Shown here one piece after another: positions 1-10,570 of a stretch of 64,000 bases of DNA (its first letter is position 1; each line of letters begins with the position of its first letter). The notes under the pieces were generated by a model, which saw only the letters and a program-made list of their open reading frames with translations, made no database searches and had not been told where the DNA came from. The translations under genes were made by a program, and so were the position numbers. This DNA comes from Rhabditophanes sp. KR3021 (Eukaryota > Nematoda > Chromadorea > Rhabditida > Alloionematidae), in the NCBI GenBank assembly GCA_963281155.1, contig CAUJLY010000002.1:6262001-6326000 (forward strand), read 5' to 3'.

Positions 1-2
1 AG

Positions 3-392
3 GTAAGATCCTTTTATTTGAAGAATTTGGCGACAAGTGAGACTAGAACCGTTACTCAATTCCATTACCTTGCTTGGGCTGAAAATTCAGTTGCCGCTAA
101 TCAAAAGACTTTGCTTGACTTTAGAAGAAAAGTGAATAAGAGTTATAGAGGTCGCGCATCTCCAATCTTGGTTCATTCAAGCGAAGGTTTAGGAAGAACT
201 GGTGCCTATTTGCTCCTAGACATCTCTGCAAATAGAATCTGCTCTGGAGTCAAAGAATTAAATATGGCAGCATCTCTAGAATACCTAAGAGACCAAAGAA
301 ATGGAGCTGTCTCAACTCAAGAACAATACAAAATGGTATTCAGTTGCCTGGCTGAAGAAGTAACCAGTCTAATTAAAAGTCTCCCCAATTAA
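3..392 (+). CDS. PTPRN (IA-2): IA-2/PTPRN-type receptor pseudophosphatase, 3' end (partial)
   Basis: This is the last exon of a receptor-type protein tyrosine phosphatase of the IA-2 (ICA512/ida-1) family, an integral protein of dense-core neurosecretory vesicles. The reading frame is open from base 3 and begins VRSFYLKNL, which belongs to the family consensus, so coding enters from the left edge. About 130 residues are visible: the C-terminal half of the PTP domain with DFRRKVNKSYRGR, the active-site loop and a final helix ending SLIKSLPN before a TAA stop. IA-2 proteins are normally catalytically inactive through other substitutions but keep the loop cysteine. Here the loop reads VHSSEGLGRTG, so the cysteine itself is serine (codon 177-179). 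The protein should bind but not hydrolyse phosphotyrosine. The family assignment is firm. Confidence 0.9.
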   Translation, partial: VRSFYLKNLATSETRTVTQFHYLAWAENSVAANQKTLLDFRRKVNKSYRGRASPILVHSSEGLGRTGAYLLLDISANRICSGVKELNMAASLEYLRDQRNGAVSTQEQYKMVFSCLAEEVTSLIKSLPN

Positions 393-1055
393 ATTAACCA
401 AATCGGTGCAGCTTTAAAATTATGTTCTCTCAACTGATTATTTATTTTGTATTATTATGCATAACTAACCTTAGAAAAGCACTCGGCGATTCCAACAATT
501 TAATTATATTTAGTGGAGAAATTGAAAGGAAATGACTAATCTTTTCAATGGATCTTTTGAATTAATTAAAACCAATTTCATTAAAATGATGGATATTTTA
601 ATTTCGGAAGAATTAATGGCTCTTCCTATTTTTTCATTGTATCCCAATTTGCGAACAACAAATTCGGTGCAATAATTATTTCTATTTCTATGCAATTTCT
701 GCATTTCCTGACTCAAAGTAAAAAACAGAAGCTGAAAACAAACCCCACAAGTTTCACCAAAAAAAGGTCTCTCTCTTTTGAACCCAATCAAATATTTCTT
801 ATCAAAGGTTTTAATGTCAAAGTTTGGTGCAACTGATTTATATTCTAAAATATGAACATGTCTCTTTAAACAAACAAATGTTCTCTATAAATGTCAAAAT
901 AAAAACGGATGGTGTTAACCGTTAAACTATATATGTCGATTGATGAGTTGTTAGTGTGTGATATTTTAAAATAAAGCGTATATTTCATTCATATTAATTG
1001 CATTTTATTCTCATCAATCTCTTTTTCATTACAACAACATTTATTAAAAAATGTA
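393..1055. other. Intergenic, convergent 3' ends
   Basis: This 0.66 kb lies between the IA-2 stop and the convergent glucosidase II gene. It is AT-rich and contains polyadenylation-like AATAAA runs near 898 and 970. I see no exon in it. The 93-codon minus ORF at 510-791 has no protein-like composition. Confidence 0.6.
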
Positions 1056-3701
1056 TCAAACTATAATACTAATGGTAAAGGAATGGGTAATATCACAATC
1101 AGGTTTTTTAATAGTCAATGTTTGTTTAGAAGGATTGTATTCATATACAAGACTTGTTGACTCATCCAGCATAATTGAGGATGGTGTGTATTGGACGCCA
1201 CGAATCATAATATTTTCAACAGTAGCTTCACCTTGGTAAATTCCTTTTTGATCTAAACTCTTAGAGGCAATTGTATACAACTTAGAATTAACTCGCTTGT
1301 ATTCAAAAGCACCATAGAAGAATTTGCCATCCTTATAATCATACGTTTCACCATCATCCAAATAAATAGTTCCATTAGCATGAGTTCCATCCAAATTAGA
1401 AGCAATGTACAAAGTAATGGGATCCTTTTGCATCAACTTCGAAGATCTTCTGATTCTGGCTCTAACAGGAATAATAGTACCACCTTTTTGTAGGATAGGA
1501 ATATGATCAATTGGAGCATCTAAATAAATAATTGAGCCGGATTCTTGACTCATGTCACCATCAAATTCATACCAAATTTCGTTGTCTCCGGGAAGATAAG
1601 CATTCACGTCAAAATGGCCAGCATCAACAACTGGATGAACTAATAAAGCATTTCCTAGCATGAATTGACTTTCATCATCAAAAGTATCTGTGTCATTTGG
1701 GAATTCAGACCAAACAGGTCTCATGACTGGTTTTCCACTGATAGTATGTTCATAAAAAAGAGTATACCAATACGATAAAAAAAAGTAGCGTTGGCGAATG
1801 GCTTTTCTTATAGCCAATTTAGTGGCACTTTTAAATAGCCATGGCTCTCTCCTTTGGCAATCAATGTGAGCATGAGCTCTGAAGAAAGGTGAAAAAGCAC
1901 CCATTTGATACCACCTGATAAAAAGTTGATCCTCAACATCCTTGAAAAATCCACCTACATCAGCACCAACATGTGGAATTCCCGAGATGGACAAAGACAG
2001 CAGCATGGGAATAGATTCCTTAAGATGCCCCCATTCAGCAATATTGTCTCCGGTCCAAACAGCAGCGCTTCTCTGAGATCCAGCAAAGAAAGATCTTGTC
2101 AAAACAAAAGGCCTATACTTTCCACCTGATCTGTCAATAATTCCTTGATAAGAAGAGGAATGATGCAAAAGACCATACACATTATGAATGTCACGGTGTT
2201 CAAAACCACCATGATGCTTGATATCTTTAGGCATTGTAATTTCTGGGCCGTTAAAGACAGAAGGCTCATTCATGTCATTCCAAATCATAGTGTCGTTGTT
2301 TGAGAGAAGGTACTTGTCAAAACCGAATAAGGCTTTCCACCATTTCCTAACCTCTGGATTGACGAAATCTGGATACATTGAATCTCCTGGCCAGCAATAA
2401 CCTTGGTAACTTCCCTCACCATTTACATTCTTGACGAAGTAGCCATTTGCCTCAGCTTCATTGAAAACATAATAACCAGTGTCCTTTTTGACGTGTGGAT
2501 CAACGATATTAACAAGCTTTCTCCCCTTTACTGCCAAATCAGCAATCATTTGTAGTGGTTTAGCGAAGTTATACTTATCCCAGGTAAAATATTTCTTATT
2601 GTCTGTATGTTCAATATCAAGCCACATTACATCCATTGGAATATCATGTTCATCAAAACCAGCACTTACCTTTGCCACGTCAGATTCATCTTTGTAGTTC
2701 CATCTGCATTGATGGTAAGCAATAGCAAATTGAGGGGGCAGAGGATATTTTCCGGTCACTGAGGAATATTGTCTGTGCAAATCATTTGGAGTTGGACCAA
2801 GGAACACGAAAATATCAATTAAACCACTCTCAGAGATGAAATGTGTTTTGATTGTGTTTTTGTGATCATTGTCAATGTCGATCCATGTTTCAGCAGCATT
2901 CAACCATAAAATGGACATAGAGTTTGATTTGCTATGAGCTACAACGTAAGGAACTGAACCATACAAAGCCATCTTGCTTGCCAATTCATACTCAAATACA
3001 TCCAAATTATAGAGGCGATAAGGGTCGGTGTTCTTAGTGTCTTTTAAGACCAAGCCATCGGCATGTTCAGGTAAGCCGTAGAGATGATCAAATCCATGGA
3101 AATTTATGTCTATTCCTATTGAACTACTTCCATACGGTTTTGAATCTTTGTGACCGCCAAATTCTTCTTCCCAAAATCCTTCTCCGTCATCTTTACCTTC
3201 TACTTTTGAACGGAAACTTTCATATTTAAGAAGATTGTCAGAATTGACAGAAATAGCAAGTTCATTCTTTTTCAAAATATCGAGCTTGAATGGGGAATGA
3301 AAAATAGAAATAGTAACGTCACCATTAACTGCAATTAAAGTCTTTTCGTCTTTTGTCTTGATATTAGACAATTTTTCTTGAATAGGTTTGCCATCAAGAG
3401 CAACGACTGGTTGAAACCGTAGTCTGAAACCGTCAAATTCATTCACAATTATTCGGAAGGATGAATCTTTAAGTCCAACAACATTTAATTGTAATTTGTT
3501 TTCAACAGATGTGAGATGAGCTTCGATAGTTGTTTCATTGACTTGAATTGAGTTTGGATCCAAAGAGTAGCCATTCCTGGTTTTGTCATCACGATGTCTC
3601 TTGCAAAAGGCCGCTTGATTGCATTTTTTGAATTTAGTTTGATCTACAGCAGTAGTTTGGGTGAGCAATCCTCCTAATAAGAAAAGAGATATCAATAACA
3701 T
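1056..3701 (-). CDS. GANAB: Glucosidase II alpha subunit (GH31)
   Basis: A single uninterrupted 881-residue ORF. It encodes the catalytic subunit of ER glucosidase II, which trims the two inner alpha-1,3-glucoses from N-glycans in the calnexin cycle. An N-terminal signal peptide (LLISLFLLGG core) is followed by the cysteine-containing start of the mature protein (FKKCNQAAFCKRH). The GH31 signature WNDMNEPSVF gives the nucleophile Asp, and VWTGDNIAEW gives the acid/base Asp. HVGADVGGFF and the N-terminal GIDINFHGFDHLYGLPEH block are also present. Length is close to the animal enzyme (about 940 aa), so the gene looks complete. There is no intron, unlike most genes here. There is no C-terminal KDEL-type signal; the family is retained through its beta subunit, which is not in this window. 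Confidence 0.95.
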   Translation of the reverse strand: MLLISLFLLGGLLTQTTAVDQTKFKKCNQAAFCKRHRDDKTRNGYSLDPNSIQVNETTIEAHLTSVENKLQLNVVGLKDSSFRIIVNEFDGFRLRFQPVVALDGKPIQEKLSNIKTKDEKTLIAVNGDVTISIFHSPFKLDILKKNELAISVNSDNLLKYESFRSKVEGKDDGEGFWEEEFGGHKDSKPYGSSSIGIDINFHGFDHLYGLPEHADGLVLKDTKNTDPYRLYNLDVFEYELASKMALYGSVPYVVAHSKSNSMSILWLNAAETWIDIDNDHKNTIKTHFISESGLIDIFVFLGPTPNDLHRQYSSVTGKYPLPPQFAIAYHQCRWNYKDESDVAKVSAGFDEHDIPMDVMWLDIEHTDNKKYFTWDKYNFAKPLQMIADLAVKGRKLVNIVDPHVKKDTGYYVFNEAEANGYFVKNVNGEGSYQGYCWPGDSMYPDFVNPEVRKWWKALFGFDKYLLSNNDTMIWNDMNEPSVFNGPEITMPKDIKHHGGFEHRDIHNVYGLLHHSSSYQGIIDRSGGKYRPFVLTRSFFAGSQRSAAVWTGDNIAEWGHLKESIPMLLSLSISGIPHVGADVGGFFKDVEDQLFIRWYQMGAFSPFFRAHAHIDCQRREPWLFKSATKLAIRKAIRQRYFFLSYWYTLFYEHTISGKPVMRPVWSEFPNDTDTFDDESQFMLGNALLVHPVVDAGHFDVNAYLPGDNEIWYEFDGDMSQESGSIIYLDAPIDHIPILQKGGTIIPVRARIRRSSKLMQKDPITLYIASNLDGTHANGTIYLDDGETYDYKDGKFFYGAFEYKRVNSKLYTIASKSLDQKGIYQGEATVENIMIRGVQYTPSSIMLDESTSLVYEYNPSKQTLTIKKPDCDITHSFTISIIV

Positions 3702-4271
3702 GTCTAAAATAAGTGTAATTAGAAAATATCCTTGTAATACTGTTAAAGATGTGTATTTGATCTCCTAAATTGTTTTATTTAACACGTTTCATTTGCTAAT
3801 ATGTAAAAATTTAAATCACACTTTTTTACAAAGAAATAAACATTTTTCCATGACTTGTTTTTTGATTATATAATAATAAAATAAAATGTCAAAAAATTAT
3901 GTGTGAATTTTAAAGGATTTAGCAAATATAAAATAATGGAGAAATTAGAATACTAATCCGATTTGCTGTCTCCGTTATTCTTCTTCTCATATGGAATAGT
4001 TAAATTACAGAACTTTTAATAACCATACTATGTTGATACAAGATTTTGAAAACGCTTGAAACTATATTTTGGACTTGAGTATTTTATGTTATAAGAATCT
4101 AATGTTATCGATAAAAATGATGGTATTTTATGTGGATGTGATTAAAGTGCAATTAAAAACAGTATTTGCCTAATTTAATTATAATAAATAGTTTTGATAA
4201 TTAATAATTTTTATATCCGCGCAGAATTTATATTATCGAAACAATCATAAAATGGCACCAGCTGTCATCAT
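3702..4271. other. Intergenic / outer flank of left inverted-repeat arm
   Basis: About 0.57 kb of AT-rich sequence upstream of the glucosidase start, ending where the inverted duplication begins. It presumably holds the glucosidase promoter. I see no exon apart from a short ATG at 4252 that reads MAPAVIMN into the repeat. Confidence 0.5.
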
Positions 4272-4276
4272 GAATG

Positions 4277-5636
4277 CGACTCCTTTGCCTATTCAATTCA
4301 AACAAAAAGGTTCTGGGAACTGTTTCGTGGTCAATACCAATCAAATGAAGCCTTCCACATGGAATGATGTCATTGCAACCGACAGATCATTTGAATGGAG
4401 AATATTCGGCCTTAACTAGTAAGATAATATGACAATTTAATGAAGTCTTAATTTTGGTTTTAGATATGTCGAAGAATGAATACAATAGTTATTTGCCGAG
4501 TCGTGACTACAACCATTTTTATTGTGCATCGTTCCTTAATGGAAGACAAAGATTGATTTGCAGGTTGCTGACAATGTCTCTCAGAAGAATGAAAGTGCTC
4601 AGATGGATTTTACCTTTCATGGTCTTGGTATTTCCTTAGTCAACAACATCCTTGGGCAAGAGATTATGTCAATGAATAAGAGTAAGATAATTTGGGAACG
4701 TGAATACAAAAGCAGATTCCAGTGTTTCCCACAAGGAAATATTGACGGCTACTAAAAGTCTTTCTTCGAAGATTTGCACTTCTCACCTTTGATGATCCAC
4801 CTAAGTTTCACACCTAACTCGTTGAATCCTAATGTGGATGAAGAACAGAAACAAGTGCTCATTCGCAACTTGAGTTTTTAAATGTCCTACTGAAATCGGT
4901 TGGTGCATCAATCACGAACATTGCAAACATTCAAGACGTGGTACTAAAACTGGCTTTCTTCGAGAAGAAAAATGCTTTTATGGATTTTGGCAAACTTCAA
5001 GCAGACATCCAGAACCACTATGTTTCACAAGCTTTGAAACAGTTTTATGTACTCGTACTTGGGTTGGATATAATTGGAAATCCATTTGGGTTGGTTCGTG
5101 ATTTGTCTAGTGGTGTTGAGGATCTATTCTACCAACCTTATAATGGACTTATTCACGGGTAAGTTAGATATACTCATATCTTTATCATCCTTTGATGATG
5201 AGTACCAAAGAAAGAGGCAAGAAGAGCAAAACAGAAAGCCGCACAACTTTGGCGAAGGAATGGCTAGAGATTCACCCATGAAGACAAGATTATCAGACCC
5301 TACACCAAGAGTCTACTGGGTACAAATACTTTAAGGGTACAGAAAATGGATTTTATTTAAGCACTGATAGTTATGTTGAACATACGCGGTTGTCAGGCAA
5401 GGCTGTCCTCCTTACTACTGACAAAAGAATACTTTTATCAAACAAAAACTCAGTATTAGGATCCTGGTCAACTGAATGGGAGATGCTTCATGCTGAGATC
5501 TACTACCCAAAGCAAACTGGCAATCGCTCCATTGAATGCTAAGGAAGGATTCCTTTTTACATTCCCTTCAACCGACTTATTAACTAATTTCTTTACTAAG
5601 CTTTCTAAAGCTTACAACGATTATTTAGAAATGTAA
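4277..5636 (+). pseudogene. VPS13-like: VPS13 C-terminal pseudogene (left copy)
   Basis: Fragments in shifting frames match the C-terminal third of VPS13 lipid-transfer proteins. In order they include PSTWNDVIATDRSFEWRIFG, a SFLNGRQR block, [63 protein letters not shown] and a final block ending AYNDYLEM then TAA. The frame breaks several times, and the conserved stretch between PYNGLIHG and DDEYQRKR is deleted. This copy also lacks about 12 bases kept in the right-arm copy (near 4605), so the right copy is slightly closer to the ancestor. The same breaks occur in both arms, so decay preceded the duplication. An ATG at 4252 reads a 55-codon ORF into it. No functional product is expected. Confidence 0.85.
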
Positions 5637-5973
5637 CTTTTCCGATAATTTCTATGCGAATGTATTGCTTCATATGACTTTATTTATACTTGTATTAAAA
5701 ACAAATAAAATATTTTAATTAAACTCTTATCATTTGTTACTTTTAAAAGCAAAGCATGAATTTTGCAAAATAATTATTAAAAGGCAAAAACAAAATATGA
5801 GGTCATGCAAAAAATAAGTTGGAACATTTGAATAAATTACTACTCAAAATGTTTCCGGATTGTTTAAACTGAATTTTTGACAATTTAAATATGCACTTAT
5901 TTAGATACCATAAATTAAAAATAGGTGCTTTGCAAATAAAAGAACTTTCCATACAATAATGTTTTATTTCAAA

Positions 5974-6928
5974 TTATAACCAAATTTTGGAACTACGATA
6001 ATTTTTATGTGGTAATTTTATATCCATAATACTCCAGGTTTTGTTATCTTTGTTGTATAATTGAATTTGGTCACTATTTGGTCCACCTGCAACAATAATA
6101 GATGTTTCATTTTCGATAGATCTTGCACCCGAAACAGGAATAGTCAAATTTGGAAGTTTATCCCATTTGTTATTTCTTATGTCGTAAACTTGGCACAACG
6201 AACGAGTATCTCCACCTCCTGAACATGTAATTGTATGTTCAAACACAGACAGAGCAGTCCAATATGTTTTATTTGGAATATCAGCCAAAAAAGTCCATTT
6301 ACCCTCACGTGGATCAAATCTAAAGACTTTGTTTATTTAATTAGTCTCTTTAATTACCTTTGGAACTTGGTAGACAAAATATCTCCTACAGCATAAATAA
6401 TTTCATCAACAATAACTGAGTCGTGAAAATTAATTGATTGTAATAACTTGGGAGCATCGATCCATTTCATTTTTTCAGGTTCGAAACTAAATATAAAATA
6501 AATGTAAATATTGCCATACTTACTATTCAACAGTGTCAATTCGCTGTCCAAATAACCAGCCACAGGATTCTCCACCAATAACATAAATTCTATTTGAGTG
6601 AACAACAGATGAATAACAATATTTGTCAGAAGTCATTTCCAATGAAAGAACTTCAGATTGGTTACTTTCCAGATTATACCTAAAAATGCTTAATTAATAA
6701 TTAAAACTGAGAACGTACTTTTCGATTTTTTTGCTATTAATATCTCCTAATACAAATACATCATTTCCTATTTTTTCTGAGCAATGATATTTTTTTCCAA
6801 TAGATAAATTCCCAATTCTTTTTACTGAATTTCGTTTTATATCAATTTCAACAACTGATTGTTTTGAACACTCCCCTCCAACTTAAAAAATATAATTATT
6901 TATTAATTCAAGACTTACACAAGATCAT
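5974..6928 (-). CDS. Small kelch-repeat protein (left copy)
   Basis: Five exons on the minus strand: 6919-6928, 6719-6881, 6524-6679, 6358-6486 and 5974-6319. They splice in frame to 267 residues. Donors are GTAAG, GTACG, GTAAG and GTAAT, and all acceptors end in AG. The protein is a run of kelch-type blades (FGGECSKQSVVEIDI, RIYVIGGESCGW, EIIYAVGD, VSGARSIENETSIIVAGG) with aromatic W-K blade ends. There is no BTB or BACK domain, so it is a bare propeller, shorter than typical KLHL proteins. The first coding exon is only ten bases (MIL+), so an alternative upstream start is possible. The right-arm twin differs at four residues in exons 4-5 (D/N, R/Q, R/K, P/A). Retained frame in both copies suggests both are functional or very recent. 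The partner is unknown. Confidence 0.8.
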
Positions 6929-7396
6929 TTTTGAGTAACTATTTAATTTAGTAAAGTAAAAGGTATTCTTGAACAAAAGTAGAAAAATGCTTATTTGAGA
7001 GAAGGAAAATGTGGTTATGTAAGGATTGCTATCAGTGTATTTGGAGATAAGAATGGGGTGGAGTTTTTTAATTTCTGATCACAACTGATAATTCTATATC
7101 AAATGTAAATAATAAATCCAAAAGTATGTGTCATCAACAATATAAAATTTAGAGACGTATGCGATTATACATTTGCAAAAACTGACTAACACATTTTGAA
7201 TGATTGTAAGTTTTTCCAAGCATTACAAATAAATAGAACGGGATATATTCTGCATAATTAAATGTCTTTGAAAATAATAAAACAAATTGATTTAATAAAT
7301 AGTTTTATCCAACATCAAAAAGTAGTTATTAAAAATCAATGATTAATTAATGGTTAACAAAAATAGTTATTAAAAGGATAAATAGCTAATTAATTG

Positions 7397-7550
7397 TTAT
7401 CCTTAACAGGTCTAATTTTACATAAATGTGTTTGTGGACATAAAAGCATGTCTCCATTACTTGACAACACCAAATATTCTTTTTGATCCCATTGGATATC
7501 TTTAACAATCCCCTTGGTTTTGAAGTGATCTCCGAAAACAAAGCAACACG
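7397..7550 (-). other. Exon-like coding block (left copy), unrecognised
   Basis: A minus-strand reading of about 50 codons ends in TAA after CKIRPVKDNN. It has protein-like composition (GIVKDIQWDQKEYLVL, SSNGDMLLC) and its frame is kept in both arms with few changes. I cannot find a start codon or a partner exon. On the plus strand of the same region, blocks at about 7600-7660 and 7709-7750 are joined by a good intron (GTATGT...TTCCTTAG) and also look codon-like. This may be a terminal exon of an unrecognised gene or a remnant. Confidence 0.3.
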
Positions 7551-8459
7551 GTTAATAATATTACTTTAATTATTATATGTATGTGTTACACTTCTTTAAC
7601 AAACAGTTTGTCTTTGCTTATCTGTGATGACCGTTGCTGTCAAGTTGGCGGAACTCAATAGTATGTTTCAAATAAAATCATTTACAATATCATTATCAAT
7701 TTCCTTAGTTCGCTTGGTAAGATTATTATTAAGGGAAGACCACAAGTGGTAAAAAAATATTTTTTGTACTATGTTCATAAGTGTCAAAATAAGTTTGCAT
7801 TAATCAACGCTCTTATATAAGAAGTTAAAATCTCATTTGGTTAGGGATAAGTCGCCTGCAAAGCAATGATAAAGAAAAGAAGTCTCGAAAAAGTGTATTC
7901 CTAATCTGGTATGGTTAATTTCTCCAGTACCGAAATCATACATTTTAGTGCATTATTAAATTCTGAATTCTTCTTGATTAAAGCCAGTTGTATAGTCGAA
8001 GTATCGTGGACAGGCCTTAATTAAGTTCAAATTGACTAATACTATCAGCATTTTTTGGTTTGATAACGTGTATTATTTAAAAACTACATCTATTTTTGAT
8101 TTTAGTAGCTTATTTTTTATTACACTAACTAGAGAAGTGCATATCACCATAATTAAAAATTCATTTCAAAGATACGAAATTGCGTCAGTGTAATTTTTAA
8201 AAATTGTCACTTATACATTAGTAAAAATTGTCACATGTAATTATTCTAAATCTTTGTATGCACTTTTTCTAAAATTCTCAAATAATAAGCATTAATTCTA
8301 CAATCAAAACGATAATAAATTTTTTGTGTGTAAGTGTTTATTAAATATGGAAGGTGAAACTCTGCAAGATATACAACAAAAAGGGACAATGACAAAATTT
8401 ATTTTTTTGAAAATTGAATAATGAATTAAAAAGTCCGTTAAAAATTATAAATAAAAACC

Positions 8460-9824
8460 TCAGCGTGTACTGGCAGTTCCAAATAAAGAGCTTGATGCTG
8501 GTTGAGCAGTTCCAAATAAAGAAGTTCCTCCAGTTGCAGGTTGAGCAGTTCCAAATAAAGAAGTTCCTCCAGTTGCAGGCTGAGCAGCTCCAAACAATGA
8601 GCTCTTGGCAGCTTGATTCCCAAAGAGAGAACTTCCACTGGCTGGCTGAGCTGTTCCGAATAGTGATGTATTTCCACTAGCTTGTGGAGTGCCAAAAAGA
8701 GACGTATTAGTTGGAGCTGTTGGTCCTTGAGCTGCTCCGAATAGGGACCCTCCTGTGGCTGGTTGAGCTGATCCAAAAAGTGAGCTTTTGCCAGCTTGAG
8801 ATGCAGGTTGTGCTGTTCCGAATAATGAGCTTGTTGCTGGTTGGGCTGCTCCAAATAAGGAACTTCCCGTGGTAGGTTGAGGTGCACCAAATAAGGAACT
8901 TCCTGTTGCTGGCTGAGTTGTTCCAAAGAGTGAGCTTGAGGCAGGTTGTGCCGCTCCGAAAAGAGTTGAACTGGCACCGGTATTTCCAAACAATGACCCC
9001 CCAGCAGGCTTTGCTCCAAACAATGAAGTTGATGGCTGAGTAGCACCAAACAATCCAGTTGCGGGAGCTTGAGTAGTAGGAGCAGGTGTAATCATGTTAC
9101 CTAATTTAACGAGAGTAGTGTTTGAAGGCATAACATCTTTCCCATGAAAAGTTGATGAAAGATTATCCCGTTGCCTAGGCTTATCAAATGGATTTTGAGC
9201 AAAACGGCCATACTTTTTCTTTTGGTCTTCCATGTATTCAAGTTTCAAAATATCCATGGCATCTTGAATTTGCCTAATTTGATTTCCCACGGCCTTGATA
9301 TGACTATCAAAACGAGTCAGATCTTCAAAGACCTCATCGGACGAGAGTTCCGAGTACTCATTCCCACATTCTAATTCTTTGTCGATCAAGATGTTTAACT
9401 TGTCGATTTTCTCCCGGAAGTCTTCTACCATTTTAGCATGCTCATTCACCAGATTAAACATGTAATTTCTCACCTCCTGTGCCCCAGATTGACTGCCATT
9501 TTTCAAAAGCTCTTGAAGCTTCATCACCATTTCCACCATGATATAGTCTTTTTGACTGTTTTCCTTAAGAGTTTCCAGCTTCTGCGCAAAAGTAGAGAAG
9601 GATTTCTTTTCATCAACCATAATTAACTTAACGGTGTTAACTTTCTCTTCGATTTTGAGGCAGGATTCGGCACTGTTTAGTGCATATTTTGTAATATTGT
9701 TCCCGTTTTCCTTAATAGCACTTTCCAACTGCTTGTATTGATCGAGTAGTACCTGTGGGACCTCGCCATCCAGTGGATTGCAATTTTCCTTTGTCTTTTC
9801 TTGTGTAGGATTGGCAGACAACAT
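8460..9824 (-). CDS. NUP58: FG nucleoporin NUP58/p58-type
   Basis: A single 454-codon coding exon for a subunit of the central-channel Nup62 complex (Nup62-Nup58-Nup54) of the nuclear pore. Residues 20-215 form the alpha-helical coiled-coil region matching Nup58 by pattern (VPQVLLDQYKQLESAI, LVNEHAKMVEDFREKI, MDILKLEYMEDQKKKYG). Residues about 240-454 are an FG domain with many SLFG units separated by AQPA and TQPAT spacers, which bind importins. Vertebrate Nup58 has FG repeats on both sides of the helices; here only the C-terminal side is present. The ATG follows a TTTTAG acceptor directly, so a non-coding 5' exon is likely. The FG region also gives long meaningless ORFs on both strands. Confidence 0.88.
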   Translation of the reverse strand: MLSANPTQEKTKENCNPLDGEVPQVLLDQYKQLESAIKENGNNITKYALNSAESCLKIEEKVNTVKLIMVDEKKSFSTFAQKLETLKENSQKDYIMVEMVMKLQELLKNGSQSGAQEVRNYMFNLVNEHAKMVEDFREKIDKLNILIDKELECGNEYSELSSDEVFEDLTRFDSHIKAVGNQIRQIQDAMDILKLEYMEDQKKKYGRFAQNPFDKPRQRDNLSSTFHGKDVMPSNTTLVKLGNMITPAPTTQAPATGLFGATQPSTSLFGAKPAGGSLFGNTGASSTLFGAAQPASSSLFGTTQPATGSSLFGAPQPTTGSSLFGAAQPATSSLFGTAQPASQAGKSSLFGSAQPATGGSLFGAAQGPTAPTNTSLFGTPQASGNTSLFGTAQPASGSSLFGNQAAKSSLFGAAQPATGGTSLFGTAQPATGGTSLFGTAQPASSSLFGTASTR

Positions 9825-9964
9825 CTAAAATACAAATAGAATTAATAAAAGAAATAAAAAATTGAAAATGAGAACTACTAAAACGTCTAAAAAGTATAAT
9901 ACGACGTTTTATGAATAGATTAACTAACTTTTGGGACGATATTGCAATATTTAATTCAAAATAC

Positions 9965-10130
9965 AATCAACGCTGTTCCAGTGATTATTTTCTCAACGAA
10001 GTTTTAGATTAGACGGCAGTTTCGAAAGCATGCAACAAAATAATCTAAATCAACGCTGTTCCAATGCTTTTTCTCCCAACAAAGTTTTTGAGTAGACGAC
10101 ATTTTAAAAAGACATGCTGTAAAATTGTAC
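9965..10130. repeat. Two-copy ~85 bp tandem repeat upstream of NUP58
   Basis: ATCAACGCTGTTCCA begins at about 9965 and recurs at about 10051. The following stretches (TTTTCTC.CAACGAAGTTTT, then TAGACG and a GCATGC-like block) are clearly related between copies with scattered substitutions. It lies where the NUP58 promoter or 5' UTR should be. Confidence 0.6.
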
Positions 10131-10181
10131 ATAGACAGAATTATTAAAGTGAGCAACAAATGAACAATTACATACTTTTAT

Positions 10182-10570
10182 TTAATAAATTTGAATCACA
10201 TTTTTGAGAAAAGGGTAATTGACAAGAAGTGTTTTATTATTTTTTAATACTAATGTCGCAATGGTTTTAACTTTAAAAAGGCAACTGCTTAGACACAAGA
10301 AGGTAAACACAAAAATATAATAAGCAATCCAATTTGGGTTAACAGATTCATTCTTTTTGTTCATCTTCGGTATTTTGGCGTCTTTGTACACATTGGTGCC
10401 AATTTCGTCGAGTGTACCCTGAGTTTTGTCGGTAACTTTGAATTCTTTAGGAGCAAAGATCTTTTCTTGTGTGCTTGTATTAAGATCAGCTTTCTTGACT
10501 TATTCCTTAGGAGGTTCTTCGGGTCTGGAAACGGATTTTCCTTCTAAGTTACTTTTTTCACCATTGAAAT
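10182..10570 (-). pseudogene. Remnant of a tail-anchored protein gene, unrecognised
   Basis: A minus-strand frame of about 125 codons is open except for one in-frame TAA (EEPPKE-stop-VKKADLN, near 10500). It is acidic/basic and polar at first (KSVSRPEEPPKE, EFKVTDKTQGTLDEIGTN) and then has one hydrophobic segment, WIAYYIFVFTFLCLSSCLF, near the end, as in tail-anchored membrane proteins. No start codon is in frame. It could be a pseudogene or the last exon of an unrecognised gene whose upstream part is missing. I do not recognise the family. Confidence 0.3.

Larger units (their letters stand above)
4272..8331. repeat. Left arm of ~4 kb inverted duplication
   Basis: This segment reads in reverse complement at 58454-62445. 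Matching landmarks in mirrored order are the VPS13 pseudogene, the kelch gene, an exon-like block at 7397-7550 and the AT-rich end at 8160-8331. Both arms are a few per cent divergent by eye with small indels. The outer boundary is abrupt at CGACTCCTTTGCC (about 4277 / 62440). The inner boundary is at TTTTTTGTGTG (8331 / 58454). Each inner boundary lies 125-160 bp past the stop codon of the adjacent unique gene (NUP58 here, obscurin on the other side). No transposase or terminal motif is visible. Confidence 0.9.

Noticed and set aside
8438..9049. 203-codon minus ORF overlapping the FG repeats (and the plus ORF at 8414)
   Set aside because: Other-frame readings of the NUP58 FG region; repetitive LEQLNQ-type text follows from the repeat, not from selection.
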